Positions 6,409 through 14,456 of a stretch of 14,694 bases of DNA are shown one piece after another. The DNA comes from CAZHUM01 sp046484045 (GTDB lineage: Archaea > Thermoplasmatota > Thermoplasmata > Halarchaeoplasmatales > Halarchaeoplasmataceae). The stretch covers positions 1-14,694 of the forward strand of contig JAWOBZ010000049.1 in assembly GCA_046484045.1 (NCBI GenBank), read 5' to 3'. The notes beneath the pieces are model-generated. The model saw only the letters and a list, made by a program, of their open reading frames with translations, did no database searches and was not told the DNA's origin. Within the stretch, counting starts at the first letter, position 1. Every line of letters begins with the position of its first letter. A program made the position numbers and the translations under genes.

Positions 6409-9400
6409 TTAGACGGTTACGGGATCTTGTAATGGATTACTAGCATCAATGTATTCATTAACAGGATTACCGGAGCCAATAGGTGCTGGCCCACTCTGAT
6501 CTCCCCACCAATTGTACTGCATGTCAACATAATAAGAGGATTTTGAGTTGAACGCTCCATAATCTAAGTTATCCTCGATATTATTCGACCGTATCACGCC
6601 GTCGGGAATGATGCTGGACACATAGAGACCAACGTTATTGTCGGATATTTGATTTCGATCTATAGAGCTTGCAGGCGTAGTTATTTCACCTAATATCTCT
6701 ATCCCGTATCCACTTCCAAAGTTATTATGGGTAATATAATTGTGACTTATGTCTATATTTTCAACTGTCCATATTCTGACACCGATCTTGAAATATGATA
6801 TCGTATTGTAGGTAAACGCCCCTGATAGATCTCTCAAGTTTAATCCTATTGTGCCTTCTCCAGGTATACCTTCTATCACATTGTCTTTGACCTCAAGATA
6901 AGTGGAATCTTTGAAAGATGCACCATAATACACATCCTGGGCAGTACAATCCGTTATTGAGATACTGTCAGTAAGTTTACCTGTAAATGCCCTATTTGCT
7001 TCTGAGATTGTGTTCTCTATTATATCGATGTTGTTCGATTTCTCTATCACTATACATTCACCACCTTTTGGAGCATTCCATCCTATCGGAACGGTTAAGT
7101 CGTATAGATTATCTTCGAATACATTCTGTCTGATCTTACCTTCTGAGTTAATGAAGAAGACGTTATAGGCAGAATATTTCATCGTGTTGTTTTCGACAAA
7201 GGCTTTTGTACTGTTTATGTATAGGCCATAACCAATCGGAATAATTCTGGTTTCAGTTTGTTGATCTAATTGTATAGTTTCCACTTCGAACTGTGTATGG
7301 TTGCTAACAGTATTCCACTCAATCTCAGCTGTGATGTCACTATTACCGTAATAGATGCCGTGAGAATTGTTGTCGATCAGATTGTAGGCGATTTTACATC
7401 TATCTAATGCATTTGTAACCCAAATGGACCAATTAAGTTGATGATAGAAAGTACTGTTTTCCACATCATTTGTGCAATTTACTGAGTATAATCCGTATCC
7501 GGATGTTTCGGTGATGTTGTTTCCTTTCAATATAGAAACACTTGAGTTCTCAGTGTACATTGCCATATGATTTATTTCTGTGATATTATTTTCTTTGAGA
7601 TATAAGGAAGAGTTGAAAGAATATATCCCGTAACCGTCATAAGAATGGTCACCTATGTCTGCAATCGTAGTGTTTTCCATAAATAGGGTGGAATCCTCAG
7701 TGTAAATCCCCTCGCTTCTGATCTCTGTGATATTGTTCCAATTCATCGTAAGTTTAGATTCGTTAACGCTTACAACACCGTGATATGTACCTTTTGTATC
7801 TGCGTTACCTATCGTGTTGTTTATCAATGCTGCCGTAGTATTTGAAGTATATAATCCTATCATTATCGGATGTCCTTCCGGTCCCAAGATATTGCTGGGC
7901 ATCAATTCATTGCTCTTTAACGTGGTATGATTGCAGTTAAACAGTTTAATCGCACTGACGATAAAATCTTCCCCGGCCTCTGTTCCAGGATGTATTCCAT
8001 AAAACTTGTTTTCAGTTATATTCAATATCGAATCAATGCCTTCGATCCCTACATGTGCCACTTCATAACCTTCGAGAAGAGTGCTATATATGTAAAATTT
8101 ATTAGCTGTAAGATTAGCCGTACTGTTATCTACATATATGAAAACAGGACTACTTCCGATATTGTTTTCCACTCTTACATTTTCATTATTGCAATCTTGT
8201 ATTACAATTCCAGCAGGGTTCAATACATCTTTTTCTAGAGAAATAGGTTCGGTAAGCCCTGTTATTATATTATTTATAACCGTATTTGTTGAATTATAAA
8301 GATATATCCCGTATCTATTTACTGTGATATTATTAGCTTCTGCGGGGATGCCGATATCTATGCCCTGCCATGGTTGTACTATTTTGCTGTTGTCCGGCTC
8401 ATCACCATATCCTATTTTACCAGTGCAATTAGTTAGATATACGCCGATATAATTGTTGGATATGTTGTTATTTCTACTCATATAAATCTCAGATTTTTCT
8501 CCAAAAACACCATAATATGTTTGTTCAGATTGGCCAATTCCATTTACTTTATTGTTTTCTAGATATGTAAGAGAACCAGGTTCTACATAGAAACCAATCT
8601 CAGTGTTGTTAATAATGCTGTTATATATTGTAATATTTTTCGATTGACTAACAAGAATGCCTTTTTCCATCTGCTGACTAGCTGTTGTATATTCGTAGAT
8701 ATTTGTCCCGTCTATTAAAACCTTTAATATATCATCAATTCTGTATAATGTATAAATACTTCCTCGAAATTCGAAATCGTGAATTCCTCTTGAAGTAATA
8801 GTGTTGTTGTGAATAAAAATATCCCTTGAATCTTTGACAACTCTGATACCATAAGCATGCCAGGTTCCACCTCCACCAAATAGTAGATTATTTTCGATTC
8901 TTAAATTTTTAGAAGAAGATATTGTAATCCCAGTACAGCTAACAGGGGCCGTAGCTTCAAATACCTCCCAATATGGTATAAGAAGAACATTATCACTAAT
9001 ATATCCCGATGAATTAACAGTTGATATAGTCGATATTTCATTGAATACATTACTTGTTACGTTAATCCAGGAATCTACACCTTTAATACCTGTCATTGGA
9101 GTAGGGATTTTGTGCCCTGGGGTAGGGCCACCACCGTTATTAGCAATATAGTTGTTATTAGCATTGACAAAAGATCCATTTTCTAAATAGATACCAGTAA
9201 CACTATTTCCATTAATATTTGAGGAATCCACAAAAGCGGTGCTTCTTTTAGAAAGATAAAGTCCTCTACTGTTGTTTTGAAGATTAGAATTTGAGTCGAT
9301 TCGAACAGATGAATTCTCTAGATATATACCTTGAGTGCACCCAAGCGCCTTCGATGAAGATATTTCAACGGACTTCGTGGGTTTGGTTAGGGTGAACGGG

Positions 9401-11238
9401 ATGTCATCCGGGTTCCTGCCTATGTCACCGATATAAACCTGTTCTTTTATTCTCTCTCCGTCGATCAATAAGTCAAAAGTCACTCTTTCGGCATCGAAAG
9501 CGAAACCGTCGTCACCACTGCTTATTAAGCTGTCTATGGTGTAGGTGGTGCTGTCATAAGTAATTGTACCGGTGAAATGATGTTCCTCTCCATCAGTACT
9601 CCACTTGATAATCCACGGGAATATCTGTGTTTCGTCATACCAAATATAATATCCAAGATCTTCACCCGGTATGTAATCGGGTTTTCCAGGATCTACCTGC
9701 CCCCCGAAACAATTTGTAAAGTGTGCACCGTGTGAGTTGTTGTAAAACATAGAATTAGCTATAACTGGGTCTGATTTAACCGCATAAAGCCCATACCCGC
9801 CACAGTGAGATATGTTCGCATCGTCGAGGGTGGCTGCGGTGTTGTTCAGATACAGTCCGTGACTCCTGCAGTTCGTTATATTCCCGCCGTCAGTGATCGT
9901 TATAGTCCCCGCAGGATCGTTACAGATGATACCGCCGGGTGCGGATAGGTCGTTCGGGTCGCCGTTGACCTCGGAGATGGAACCTGGTTCATCTTCAAGA
10001 GGATGTTTATCTATCGTCAAAGAACCGTTCATCCAGAAGTTATAGTAGATATTTGTGTCTCCGTTAAAAAGGGGATATTGTGCTATTAAATGTCCCGAGG
10101 ATTTTACTTCAACCTTGAACTCCCCGTTCTGTTGACAATTCATGTCCCATCCATCGGGACTTGGGACAGGAAATTCATAATTTACTATCAGGTTGTCTCC
10201 AATCACTCCAGAATTAGTGATTATCAATGATTCATTTACGTATGTATCCCCATCCACGATTATCGTCCTGTAGTCGATAGTAGTTGGTTCGTCTATGACC
10301 CAGTCTCCCGGGATATGCATTATCGGTCTCTCTCCCGGTAAAGCCCTGAACCTTTCTTCAAATTCGTTTGTAAGGTTCCAGAAAACCCCGCATCTATCTT
10401 TTCTTTCAAGAACAAATATCTCACCATATATCCAGTGAAATCCCCTTTCAGTAGGCCCCCAACCTCTCGGAAGACGCCTTGTTTTCTCTTGACCTGGGCG
10501 TATCACTCCAAAATGGATGGTTTTCAAATATTCCTTTGTTTCACCATCCGGTTTGAGATCATAAAGTACCGCTTTAACAACGTATCTCTTAGTTTCATTG
10601 TTTTTCAATGTAAATTTCAAAAAATTAGTTTTATTGGTAAACACGTTTCTATATAGAGGTGGAGAACGAATATCAGTTAAAAGGATCGGAGGTTCAGTCT
10701 CGTTTGTTTCATTACCCTCGTCTTCATCATCTTTGAAAGGAATATCATCCTCCGTAGAAACCTCGATCTTATTTTTTAGAGGTTCCATAGCTTTTTTGAT
10801 TCGATCTAAATTAGGCTTATCAAACTTACAAGGTTTAGGTTTATCTTTCGGTGGATCAAGAATGATGTCTATTTGCTTCTCAGCATCCAACGAATCGATC
10901 GTTATACTCTCACTTGAGAAACATTTTCCGTCCGTAAAGTTCAGACTTATCACATCACCAATTTGTGCATCGGCGATCTCAAGATAATACTCGCCATCCT
11001 GAAACTCCGAAACATCTCCGGTCATCGACCTGAGGTTCTCGTAACCCACCAAGAACCTATCAGTCGGCAAACCATAATCGTCGGTCACTTCTCCATACAC
11101 GGTAAGCATACCAGTTCCTTCTTCGGCGATCGATGAAGCGGGTAAAAGTGCCACCAACACCATCAATGCTGTCAAAAATATTGTAACTCCCGTTCTATAA
11201 TTCTTCTTATTTGGATTCCTCCTCAGTTCAATATCCAT
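6409..11238 (-). CDS. Giant secreted right-handed beta-helix protein
   Basis: The product has about 1609 residues. A signal peptide is clear: basic Arg/Lys n-region to residue 16, hydrophobic core 17-33, and likely cleavage after SSIA (38). Residues 42-125 look like a beta-sandwich of the carboxypeptidase-regulatory type. An acidic Asp/Glu/Asn linker (about 155-185) and a second beta domain follow. From about residue 320 to the end the chain is a long ladder of parallel beta-helix rungs (NxI, GIY/GLY and NNxI turns), of the NosD/PbH1 kind, rich in N-glycosylation sequons. A beta domain of about 110 residues (about 513-629) interrupts the ladder. The C-terminus ends in a typical NWWGDQSGP cap with no membrane anchor. 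I chose ATG 11238 over GTG 11247 because GGGAGTGA sits at the right distance before it. Possible roles are a surface-layer component, carbohydrate binding or cleavage, or a NosD-like partner of the ABC exporter. No catalytic motif is evident. Confidence 0.88.
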   Translation of the reverse strand: MDIELRRNPNKKNYRTGVTIFLTALMVLVALLPASSIAEEGTGMLTVYGEVTDDYGLPTDRFLVGYENLRSMTGDVSEFQDGEYYLEIADAQIGDVISLNFTDGKCFSSESITIDSLDAEKQIDIILDPPKDKPKPCKFDKPNLDRIKKAMEPLKNKIEVSTEDDIPFKDDEDEGNETNETEPPILLTDIRSPPLYRNVFTNKTNFLKFTLKNNETKRYVVKAVLYDLKPDGETKEYLKTIHFGVIRPGQEKTRRLPRGWGPTERGFHWIYGEIFVLERKDRCGVFWNLTNEFEERFRALPGERPIMHIPGDWVIDEPTTIDYRTIIVDGDTYVNESLIITNSGVIGDNLIVNYEFPVPSPDGWDMNCQQNGEFKVEVKSSGHLIAQYPLFNGDTNIYYNFWMNGSLTIDKHPLEDEPGSISEVNGDPNDLSAPGGIICNDPAGTITITDGGNITNCRSHGLYLNNTAATLDDANISHCGGYGLYAVKSDPVIANSMFYNNSHGAHFTNCFGGQVDPGKPDYIPGEDLGYYIWYDETQIFPWIIKWSTDGEEHHFTGTITYDSTTYTIDSLISSGDDGFAFDAERVTFDLLIDGERIKEQVYIGDIGRNPDDIPFTLTKPTKSVEISSSKALGCTQGIYLENSSVRIDSNSNLQNNSRGLYLSKRSTAFVDSSNINGNSVTGIYLENGSFVNANNNYIANNGGGPTPGHKIPTPMTGIKGVDSWINVTSNVFNEISTISTVNSSGYISDNVLLIPYWEVFEATAPVSCTGITISSSKNLRIENNLLFGGGGTWHAYGIRVVKDSRDIFIHNNTITSRGIHDFEFRGSIYTLYRIDDILKVLIDGTNIYEYTTASQQMEKGILVSQSKNITIYNSIINNTEIGFYVEPGSLTYLENNKVNGIGQSEQTYYGVFGEKSEIYMSRNNNISNNYIGVYLTNCTGKIGYGDEPDNSKIVQPWQGIDIGIPAEANNITVNRYGIYLYNSTNTVINNIITGLTEPISLEKDVLNPAGIVIQDCNNENVRVENNIGSSPVFIYVDNSTANLTANKFYIYSTLLEGYEVAHVGIEGIDSILNITENKFYGIHPGTEAGEDFIVSAIKLFNCNHTTLKSNELMPSNILGPEGHPIMIGLYTSNTTAALINNTIGNADTKGTYHGVVSVNESKLTMNWNNITEIRSEGIYTEDSTLFMENTTIADIGDHSYDGYGIYSFNSSLYLKENNITEINHMAMYTENSSVSILKGNNITETSGYGLYSVNCTNDVENSTFYHQLNWSIWVTNALDRCKIAYNLIDNNSHGIYYGNSDITAEIEWNTVSNHTQFEVETIQLDQQTETRIIPIGYGLYINSTKAFVENNTMKYSAYNVFFINSEGKIRQNVFEDNLYDLTVPIGWNAPKGGECIVIEKSNNIDIIENTISEANRAFTGKLTDSISITDCTAQDVYYGASFKDSTYLEVKDNVIEGIPGEGTIGLNLRDLSGAFTYNTISYFKIGVRIWTVENIDISHNYITHNNFGSGYGIEILGEITTPASSIDRNQISDNNVGLYVSSIIPDGVIRSNNIEDNLDYGAFNSKSSYYVDMQYNWWGDQSGPAPIGSGNPVNEYIDASNPLQDPVTV
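7500..7750 (-). repeat. Near-repeated beta-helix rungs (NNITE units)
   Basis: Within the giant beta-helix gene successive rungs repeat: NNITEIRSEGIYTEDSTLF, a TTIADI...YGIYSFNSSLYL rung, NNITEINHMAMYTENSSVSI and NNITETSGYGLYSVNC. The underlying DNA also recurs, as (A/G)TxTCxGTGATxTTxTT-like blocks on the + strand near 7505, 7572 and 7721. This points to growth of the helix by recent local duplication of rungs. Confidence 0.5.
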
Positions 11239-11291
11239 ATATCTCACTCCCTTTTTACTTTGTCAAGGGGAGAATCCTTAATCAGAATACT

Positions 11292-11303
11292 CGTATAAGT
11301 AAT
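11292..11303 (-). promoter_or_regulatory. TATA-like element of giant beta-helix gene
   Basis: The - strand reads AAAAAAATTACTTATACGAG across this site, with an A-rich BRE-like stretch before CTTATAC. A start near 11268 would leave a leader of about 30 bases containing the GGGAGTGA ribosome binding site, four bases before ATG 11238. This suggests the giant gene has its own promoter in addition to any read-through from the beta-helix gene upstream. Confidence 0.4.
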
Positions 11304-11305
11304 TT

Positions 11306-11325
11306 TTTTGCATGAAGATGCAAAA
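11306..11325. promoter_or_regulatory. Perfect palindrome upstream of giant gene promoter
   Basis: TTTTGCAT (11306-11313) and ATGCAAAA (11318-11325) are perfect inverted repeats around GAAG. The palindrome lies between the stop codon of the smaller beta-helix gene and the TATA-like element of the giant one. It could be an operator. As RNA it would form an eight-pair hairpin, but on the transcribed strand it is followed by A rather than T, so it is not a standard terminator. Confidence 0.45.
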
Positions 11326-11336
11326 TAATGTTAGAT

Positions 11337-12806
11337 TTATTTCCTCTTCTTGTGTTTCATCAACACTATCACAACAACGAGTATAATAGTCACTGGAAAC
11401 ACGATCGATGGAAACTCTGGAACAGTCGTAGTTGCTGTGAACACCTCGGTTTTAGACTGATCCATCGTGCTGTCTCTAGGGTTGTTCAAGAAGGTAAGTC
11501 CGGTGTAATCTACCGTGATGTTGTGCGGGGTATAATCTACTTTTGTACTGCTCGTTTGAAGGTACTCTTTTAATACAATCCATCTAACATAACCATTCAA
11601 GTTTGTAGAGTAATTCTCATCGTAAGTTCCATTATCGTTGTCTTTTATTCTCACATTTGCACCAGATATCGGTGAAAAAAGCGAGTCTTGAGCTTTCACA
11701 TGCAGATACCATTTAACTGTCAAATTGCTATTGTTGTCATCTATGTCAACTTTATTTTCATTAAAAGTCGTATTGGTTAATACAAAGTAGGAACCTGGAT
11801 TACCAGCTATAAACAAATCGTCTATATTGGTGTTTCTAATTGTCGAATTAATTACATAAATATATTCTGTAGAGGAACTGGAGATGCCAAAATTCGCTCC
11901 GTCTAGAGTTACGTTTATCAAGGTGGGAGTAGATCCTTGAACGAAAACATTATCCTCTGTGCTTCGTAACACTACAGTATCCTTTATAAGTGGATTGCTT
12001 CCCGTTTCAATCCCAATTCCTACAGCTGGGTTTCCAGGTATATTACATCCCGTATCGGTTATTCGATTGTTTCTAACAAGAGGATTGCTCCCGTAATTTT
12101 TCATATTATCTACACCAGTAATATGAATACCAAAACTATCATTATTCCAGCTTATCAGATTATTCTCGATGGTTCCGTTGGAGTACCATGTAGCGAAGAT
12201 TCCAGTGTGTTCATTCCAACTGATAGAGTTGTTCGAAATCAGAGCATCGGAGTGGTTTAAAACAATGCCGTAATAATTTTTAGAAATTAAATTTCTATCT
12301 ATAGATGCGTTATTAGTGTTAATTGTAAGACCTGCTGCTCCCCTGTAAGCAGGGCCCCCTCCGCAATTGTGTAGTTCACTGTTTCTCATTGTAAAGTTAC
12401 TCCCATCCCTGACCCAGAACCAGTAATAAGCGTTTGTGTTATTCAACGTGATATTAGATGCGTCTCCAGTAGTGGTATTGTCTCCATCCCAATCGAAGAT
12501 TTTCATCGCTCCTCCTCTCTTAACTTCAATATGATAGAACTCTTCGATTGTTGTTCCACCAACCTCGCTGTCCATTATCAATGTAACATTCCTAAAAGTA
12601 AGGGTTGCTCCATACTCTACAGTTAAGTTACCCTTCAATAGGATTGTTTCATTCCATACCTCCGTATCTGTGGTGATTATCCAATCACCTGTACCCGGCG
12701 GTGGGAAGTCACCATTTCCACCAGCTTCTACTGGTGCTGGACTAATACTTAATAGAGATGCAAGTATTAGAGCGAAACACACGTAGTTCGTTATCCTCCG
12801 AATCAT
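11337..12806 (-). CDS. Surface-anchored beta-helix protein with PEF-type tail
   Basis: The product has about 489 residues. A signal peptide (MIRRITNYVCFALILASLLS, cleavage near VEA at 28) is followed by Asn-rich parallel beta-helix rungs from about 45 to 355 (for example NNSISWNEHTGIFATWYSNG, NNLISWNNDSFGIHI) with many N-glycosylation sequons. A beta-sandwich of the carboxypeptidase-regulatory type follows at about 360-455 (VKAQDSLFSPISGANVRIKD). The last 28 residues are VPEFPS, a hydrophobic stretch and MKHKKRK, which resembles PEF-CTERM sorting signals that archaeosortases process or that anchor the protein in the membrane. ATG 12806 has AAGGA seven bases upstream. ATG 12812 fits the TATA box slightly better, so the start is uncertain by two residues. 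The giant beta-helix gene follows 98 bases downstream on the same strand. The ligand is unknown. Confidence 0.87.
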   Translation of the reverse strand: MIRRITNYVCFALILASLLSISPAPVEAGGNGDFPPPGTGDWIITTDTEVWNETILLKGNLTVEYGATLTFRNVTLIMDSEVGGTTIEEFYHIEVKRGGAMKIFDWDGDNTTTGDASNITLNNTNAYYWFWVRDGSNFTMRNSELHNCGGGPAYRGAAGLTINTNNASIDRNLISKNYYGIVLNHSDALISNNSISWNEHTGIFATWYSNGTIENNLISWNNDSFGIHITGVDNMKNYGSNPLVRNNRITDTGCNIPGNPAVGIGIETGSNPLIKDTVVLRSTEDNVFVQGSTPTLINVTLDGANFGISSSSTEYIYVINSTIRNTNIDDLFIAGNPGSYFVLTNTTFNENKVDIDDNNSNLTVKWYLHVKAQDSLFSPISGANVRIKDNDNGTYDENYSTNLNGYVRWIVLKEYLQTSSTKVDYTPHNITVDYTGLTFLNNPRDSTMDQSKTEVFTATTTVPEFPSIVFPVTIILVVVIVLMKHKKRK

Positions 12807-12816
12807 GTTCATTCCT

Positions 12817-12858
12817 TTAAACGAACTTATCAGCAATAAACCTTTTTGACTTCATCAT
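12817..12858 (-). CDS. Possible 13-codon leader ORF before beta-helix gene
   Basis: A short frame, MMKSKRFIADKFV then TAA, has a strong ribosome binding site (GGAGG at 12868-12872, nine bases before its ATG) and ends 10 bases before ATG 12806. The ribosome binding site of the beta-helix gene starts right after its stop. It could be a translated leader on read-through mRNA from the upstream lipid operon, or a chance frame. It overlaps the proposed TATA box, so both cannot matter on the same transcript. Confidence 0.3.
   Translation of the reverse strand: MMKSKRFIADKFV
12835..12842 (-). promoter_or_regulatory. TATA-like element of anchored beta-helix gene
   Basis: The - strand reads AAAAAGGTTTATTGC. 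A TATA-like TTTATTG follows an A/G-rich BRE-like stretch. The expected start near 12812 coincides with the first of the two candidate ATG codons, giving a nearly leaderless mRNA. Confidence 0.45.
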
Positions 12859-12911
12859 CCACAACTCCCTCCGAGCCAGCATGATCGCATTTACCTTTGG
12901 ACGAACTGCTA

Positions 12912-13244
12912 TCAAATTCTCCCACAGATCCATACCAGGTCCATCCCCAACATGAAGCCGACTAAAAATCCACTGGTGAGGCGTCTAGCATTCGTGCTCT
13001 CCAAAACATCGAGTTCCTGCAGCAGCCCGTCTAGAGCGAAGGGTATCAGAACGATGATAGTCAAGATGAATAACAGACCACCGTGGATCTCCAAACCCAA
13101 GAAAAATCCCAAGAGCACCCCCGATATCATCCCGAGATAAACCCCAAAGCACCTGGAACAGATGGGCATCTTTCGACCGAAGACGGTGAAGCATTTTTCG
13201 TCCTCGCCGTGGCAGATGAGACTTCTGTACTCGCTAGACTTCAT
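12912..13244 (-). CDS. Small DUF2085-type membrane protein
   Basis: The 110-residue product matches my recollection of DUF2085. A Cys-rich N-terminus (ICHGEDEKCF, then MPICSRCFGVYLG, with C11, H12, C18, C29 and C32) is followed by three hydrophobic segments (about 35-52, 56-77 and 90-107). The loop motif DGLLQ and NARRLTSGFLVG before the last helix also fit. The Cys/His set suggests metal binding, though no function is established that I know of. I chose ATG 13244 over TTG 13253. It starts nine bases after the stop of geranylgeranyl reductase, so it is very likely the last gene of that operon. No good Shine-Dalgarno sequence is visible, so translation may be coupled. Confidence 0.8.
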   Translation of the reverse strand: MKSSEYRSLICHGEDEKCFTVFGRKMPICSRCFGVYLGMISGVLLGFFLGLEIHGGLLFILTIIVLIPFALDGLLQELDVLESTNARRLTSGFLVGFMLGMDLVWICGRI

Positions 13245-13253
13245 GACAGTCAA

Positions 13254-14456
13254 TCAGAGCAGATCTTTGAACTCCTCGACCAGCTCGGGATACTTTTTCT
13301 GGACACCCTCCAAGATAGTACCTATACTCACTTTGGCCAATTCCATATCTGAGAGGGCATCTACGATCTTGTCGAACTGCTCGTTGTTCAACTTCATGGC
13401 TGTTTCTTTGGCCATGTAGTTTCGCCAGAGCTTGTTCTCCAACTCGTCCCGCCACTCTTTTTCATATCCCTGCAAGAATTCTTCGTCCACTCTTCCTTCT
13501 TTCACCGCTTTAGCTGCGAACTTCCCAGCGATGCGTCCCTGGATCACTCCATTTACTATGCCTCCACCGGTCATGGGATCAACAACCCGTGAGGCATCGC
13601 CTACGAGCATGATTCCGGCGGCGGTCACTTTTTCCGGAGGGTGTGTCACCGAAACCGCACCGGCAACCATGTCTATGGGCTCGCCTTGATTGAATTCATC
13701 GTGGTTCTCTATAAACTCGTCCAGATAATCCTTCGGCGATTTACCGCCGTCCAACCTACTAAGCTGTACTCCCAATCCAACATTGGCGGTGTCTTCACTT
13801 TTTGGAAACGCCCATGCGTACCCCCCCGGAGCGTGTTCACACAGGTAGAAGTGGGTATAATCCGGATCTATATCCAGACCCGCCATCCTGTACTGGAAGC
13901 AGGTCATTATATCCTGAGGGGGGATGGCGTCGTATATCCCCGCCCATCTACCGACCTGGGATTCGAATCCGTCTGCACCGATGGTCAACTTGGCTCTGAT
14001 CTCGAAGTCCTTGCCCATCATACGGGCTTTCACTCCCTTGACAAAACCGTCTTCGACTATCAAGCTCTTCGCAGTCGTTTTTACCATGAAATCCGCACCG
14101 GCTGCTGCCGCCAATCGTGCCATCTCTTTATCGAAAAGGTCCCTTTCGCAGACGACACCTACTTCGTCGCCGGCCATCTTCTCAGTTATCTCCAGCATGT
14201 GTCCCGACGGCGAGTAGAGCTTGGCTCCGATCATGTCTCTGGCCGCCCACGTATCTATATTTGCGATCTCATCATCCAGACGGTTCAAAGATACGCCCTC
14301 TCCGCATCTCACGGGTGAGCCGATCTCCTGCCTTTTCTCTATGACCAAGGTTTTTGCACCGTTCTTCGAGGCGTACCTTGCAGCGGCACAACCGACTGGC
14401 CCGCCACCTACCACAAGAACGTCGTATTCAAGCACATCTCCTTCGTCTATTATCAT
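13254..14456 (-). CDS. Geranylgeranyl reductase (archaeal lipid saturation)
   Basis: This FAD enzyme reduces the double bonds of geranylgeranyl chains in digeranylgeranylglycerophospholipids, giving saturated archaeal membrane lipids. The 400-residue product has the FAD-binding GGGPVG (17-22), the GSPVRCGEG motif with the conserved Cys51, GADGFES, the family signature YAWAFPKSEDTANVGLG (YxWxFPx7-8GxG) and the second FAD motif VGDASRVVDPMTGGGI. It resembles the Thermoplasma acidophilum enzyme along its whole length as I recall it. The ferredoxin gene just upstream overlaps its start and is a plausible electron donor, as adjacent ferredoxins are for other archaeal reductases. Two adjacent ATGs (14459 and 14456) follow a strong GGAGGGGA. 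I took 14456 for the better seven-base spacing from GGAGG. The DUF2085-type gene follows nine bases after its stop. Confidence 0.95.
   Translation of the reverse strand: MIIDEGDVLEYDVLVVGGGPVGCAAARYASKNGAKTLVIEKRQEIGSPVRCGEGVSLNRLDDEIANIDTWAARDMIGAKLYSPSGHMLEITEKMAGDEVGVVCERDLFDKEMARLAAAAGADFMVKTTAKSLIVEDGFVKGVKARMMGKDFEIRAKLTIGADGFESQVGRWAGIYDAIPPQDIMTCFQYRMAGLDIDPDYTHFYLCEHAPGGYAWAFPKSEDTANVGLGVQLSRLDGGKSPKDYLDEFIENHDEFNQGEPIDMVAGAVSVTHPPEKVTAAGIMLVGDASRVVDPMTGGGIVNGVIQGRIAGKFAAKAVKEGRVDEEFLQGYEKEWRDELENKLWRNYMAKETAMKLNNEQFDKIVDALSDMELAKVSIGTILEGVQKKYPELVEEFKDLL

Noticed and set aside
6300..6411. Frameshifted C-terminal anchor of the giant beta-helix protein
   Set aside because: Reading the - strand past the stop shows no hydrophobic segment or PEF-like motif, so the soluble end appears genuine.
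10598..10987. 129-codon + strand frame inside the giant beta-helix gene
   Set aside because: Antisense to the signal and N-terminal domains of a well-supported gene, serine-rich low-complexity product, no ribosome binding site.
11306..11325. Palindrome as a standard intrinsic terminator of the anchored beta-helix gene
   Set aside because: On the transcribed strand the hairpin is followed by a run of A, not T. An operator or processing site fits better.
13641..14318. 225-codon open frame on the + strand
   Set aside because: It lies fully antisense to geranylgeranyl reductase, has no recognisable motif, and other + strand frames are also open there, as expected from the codon bias of the real gene.
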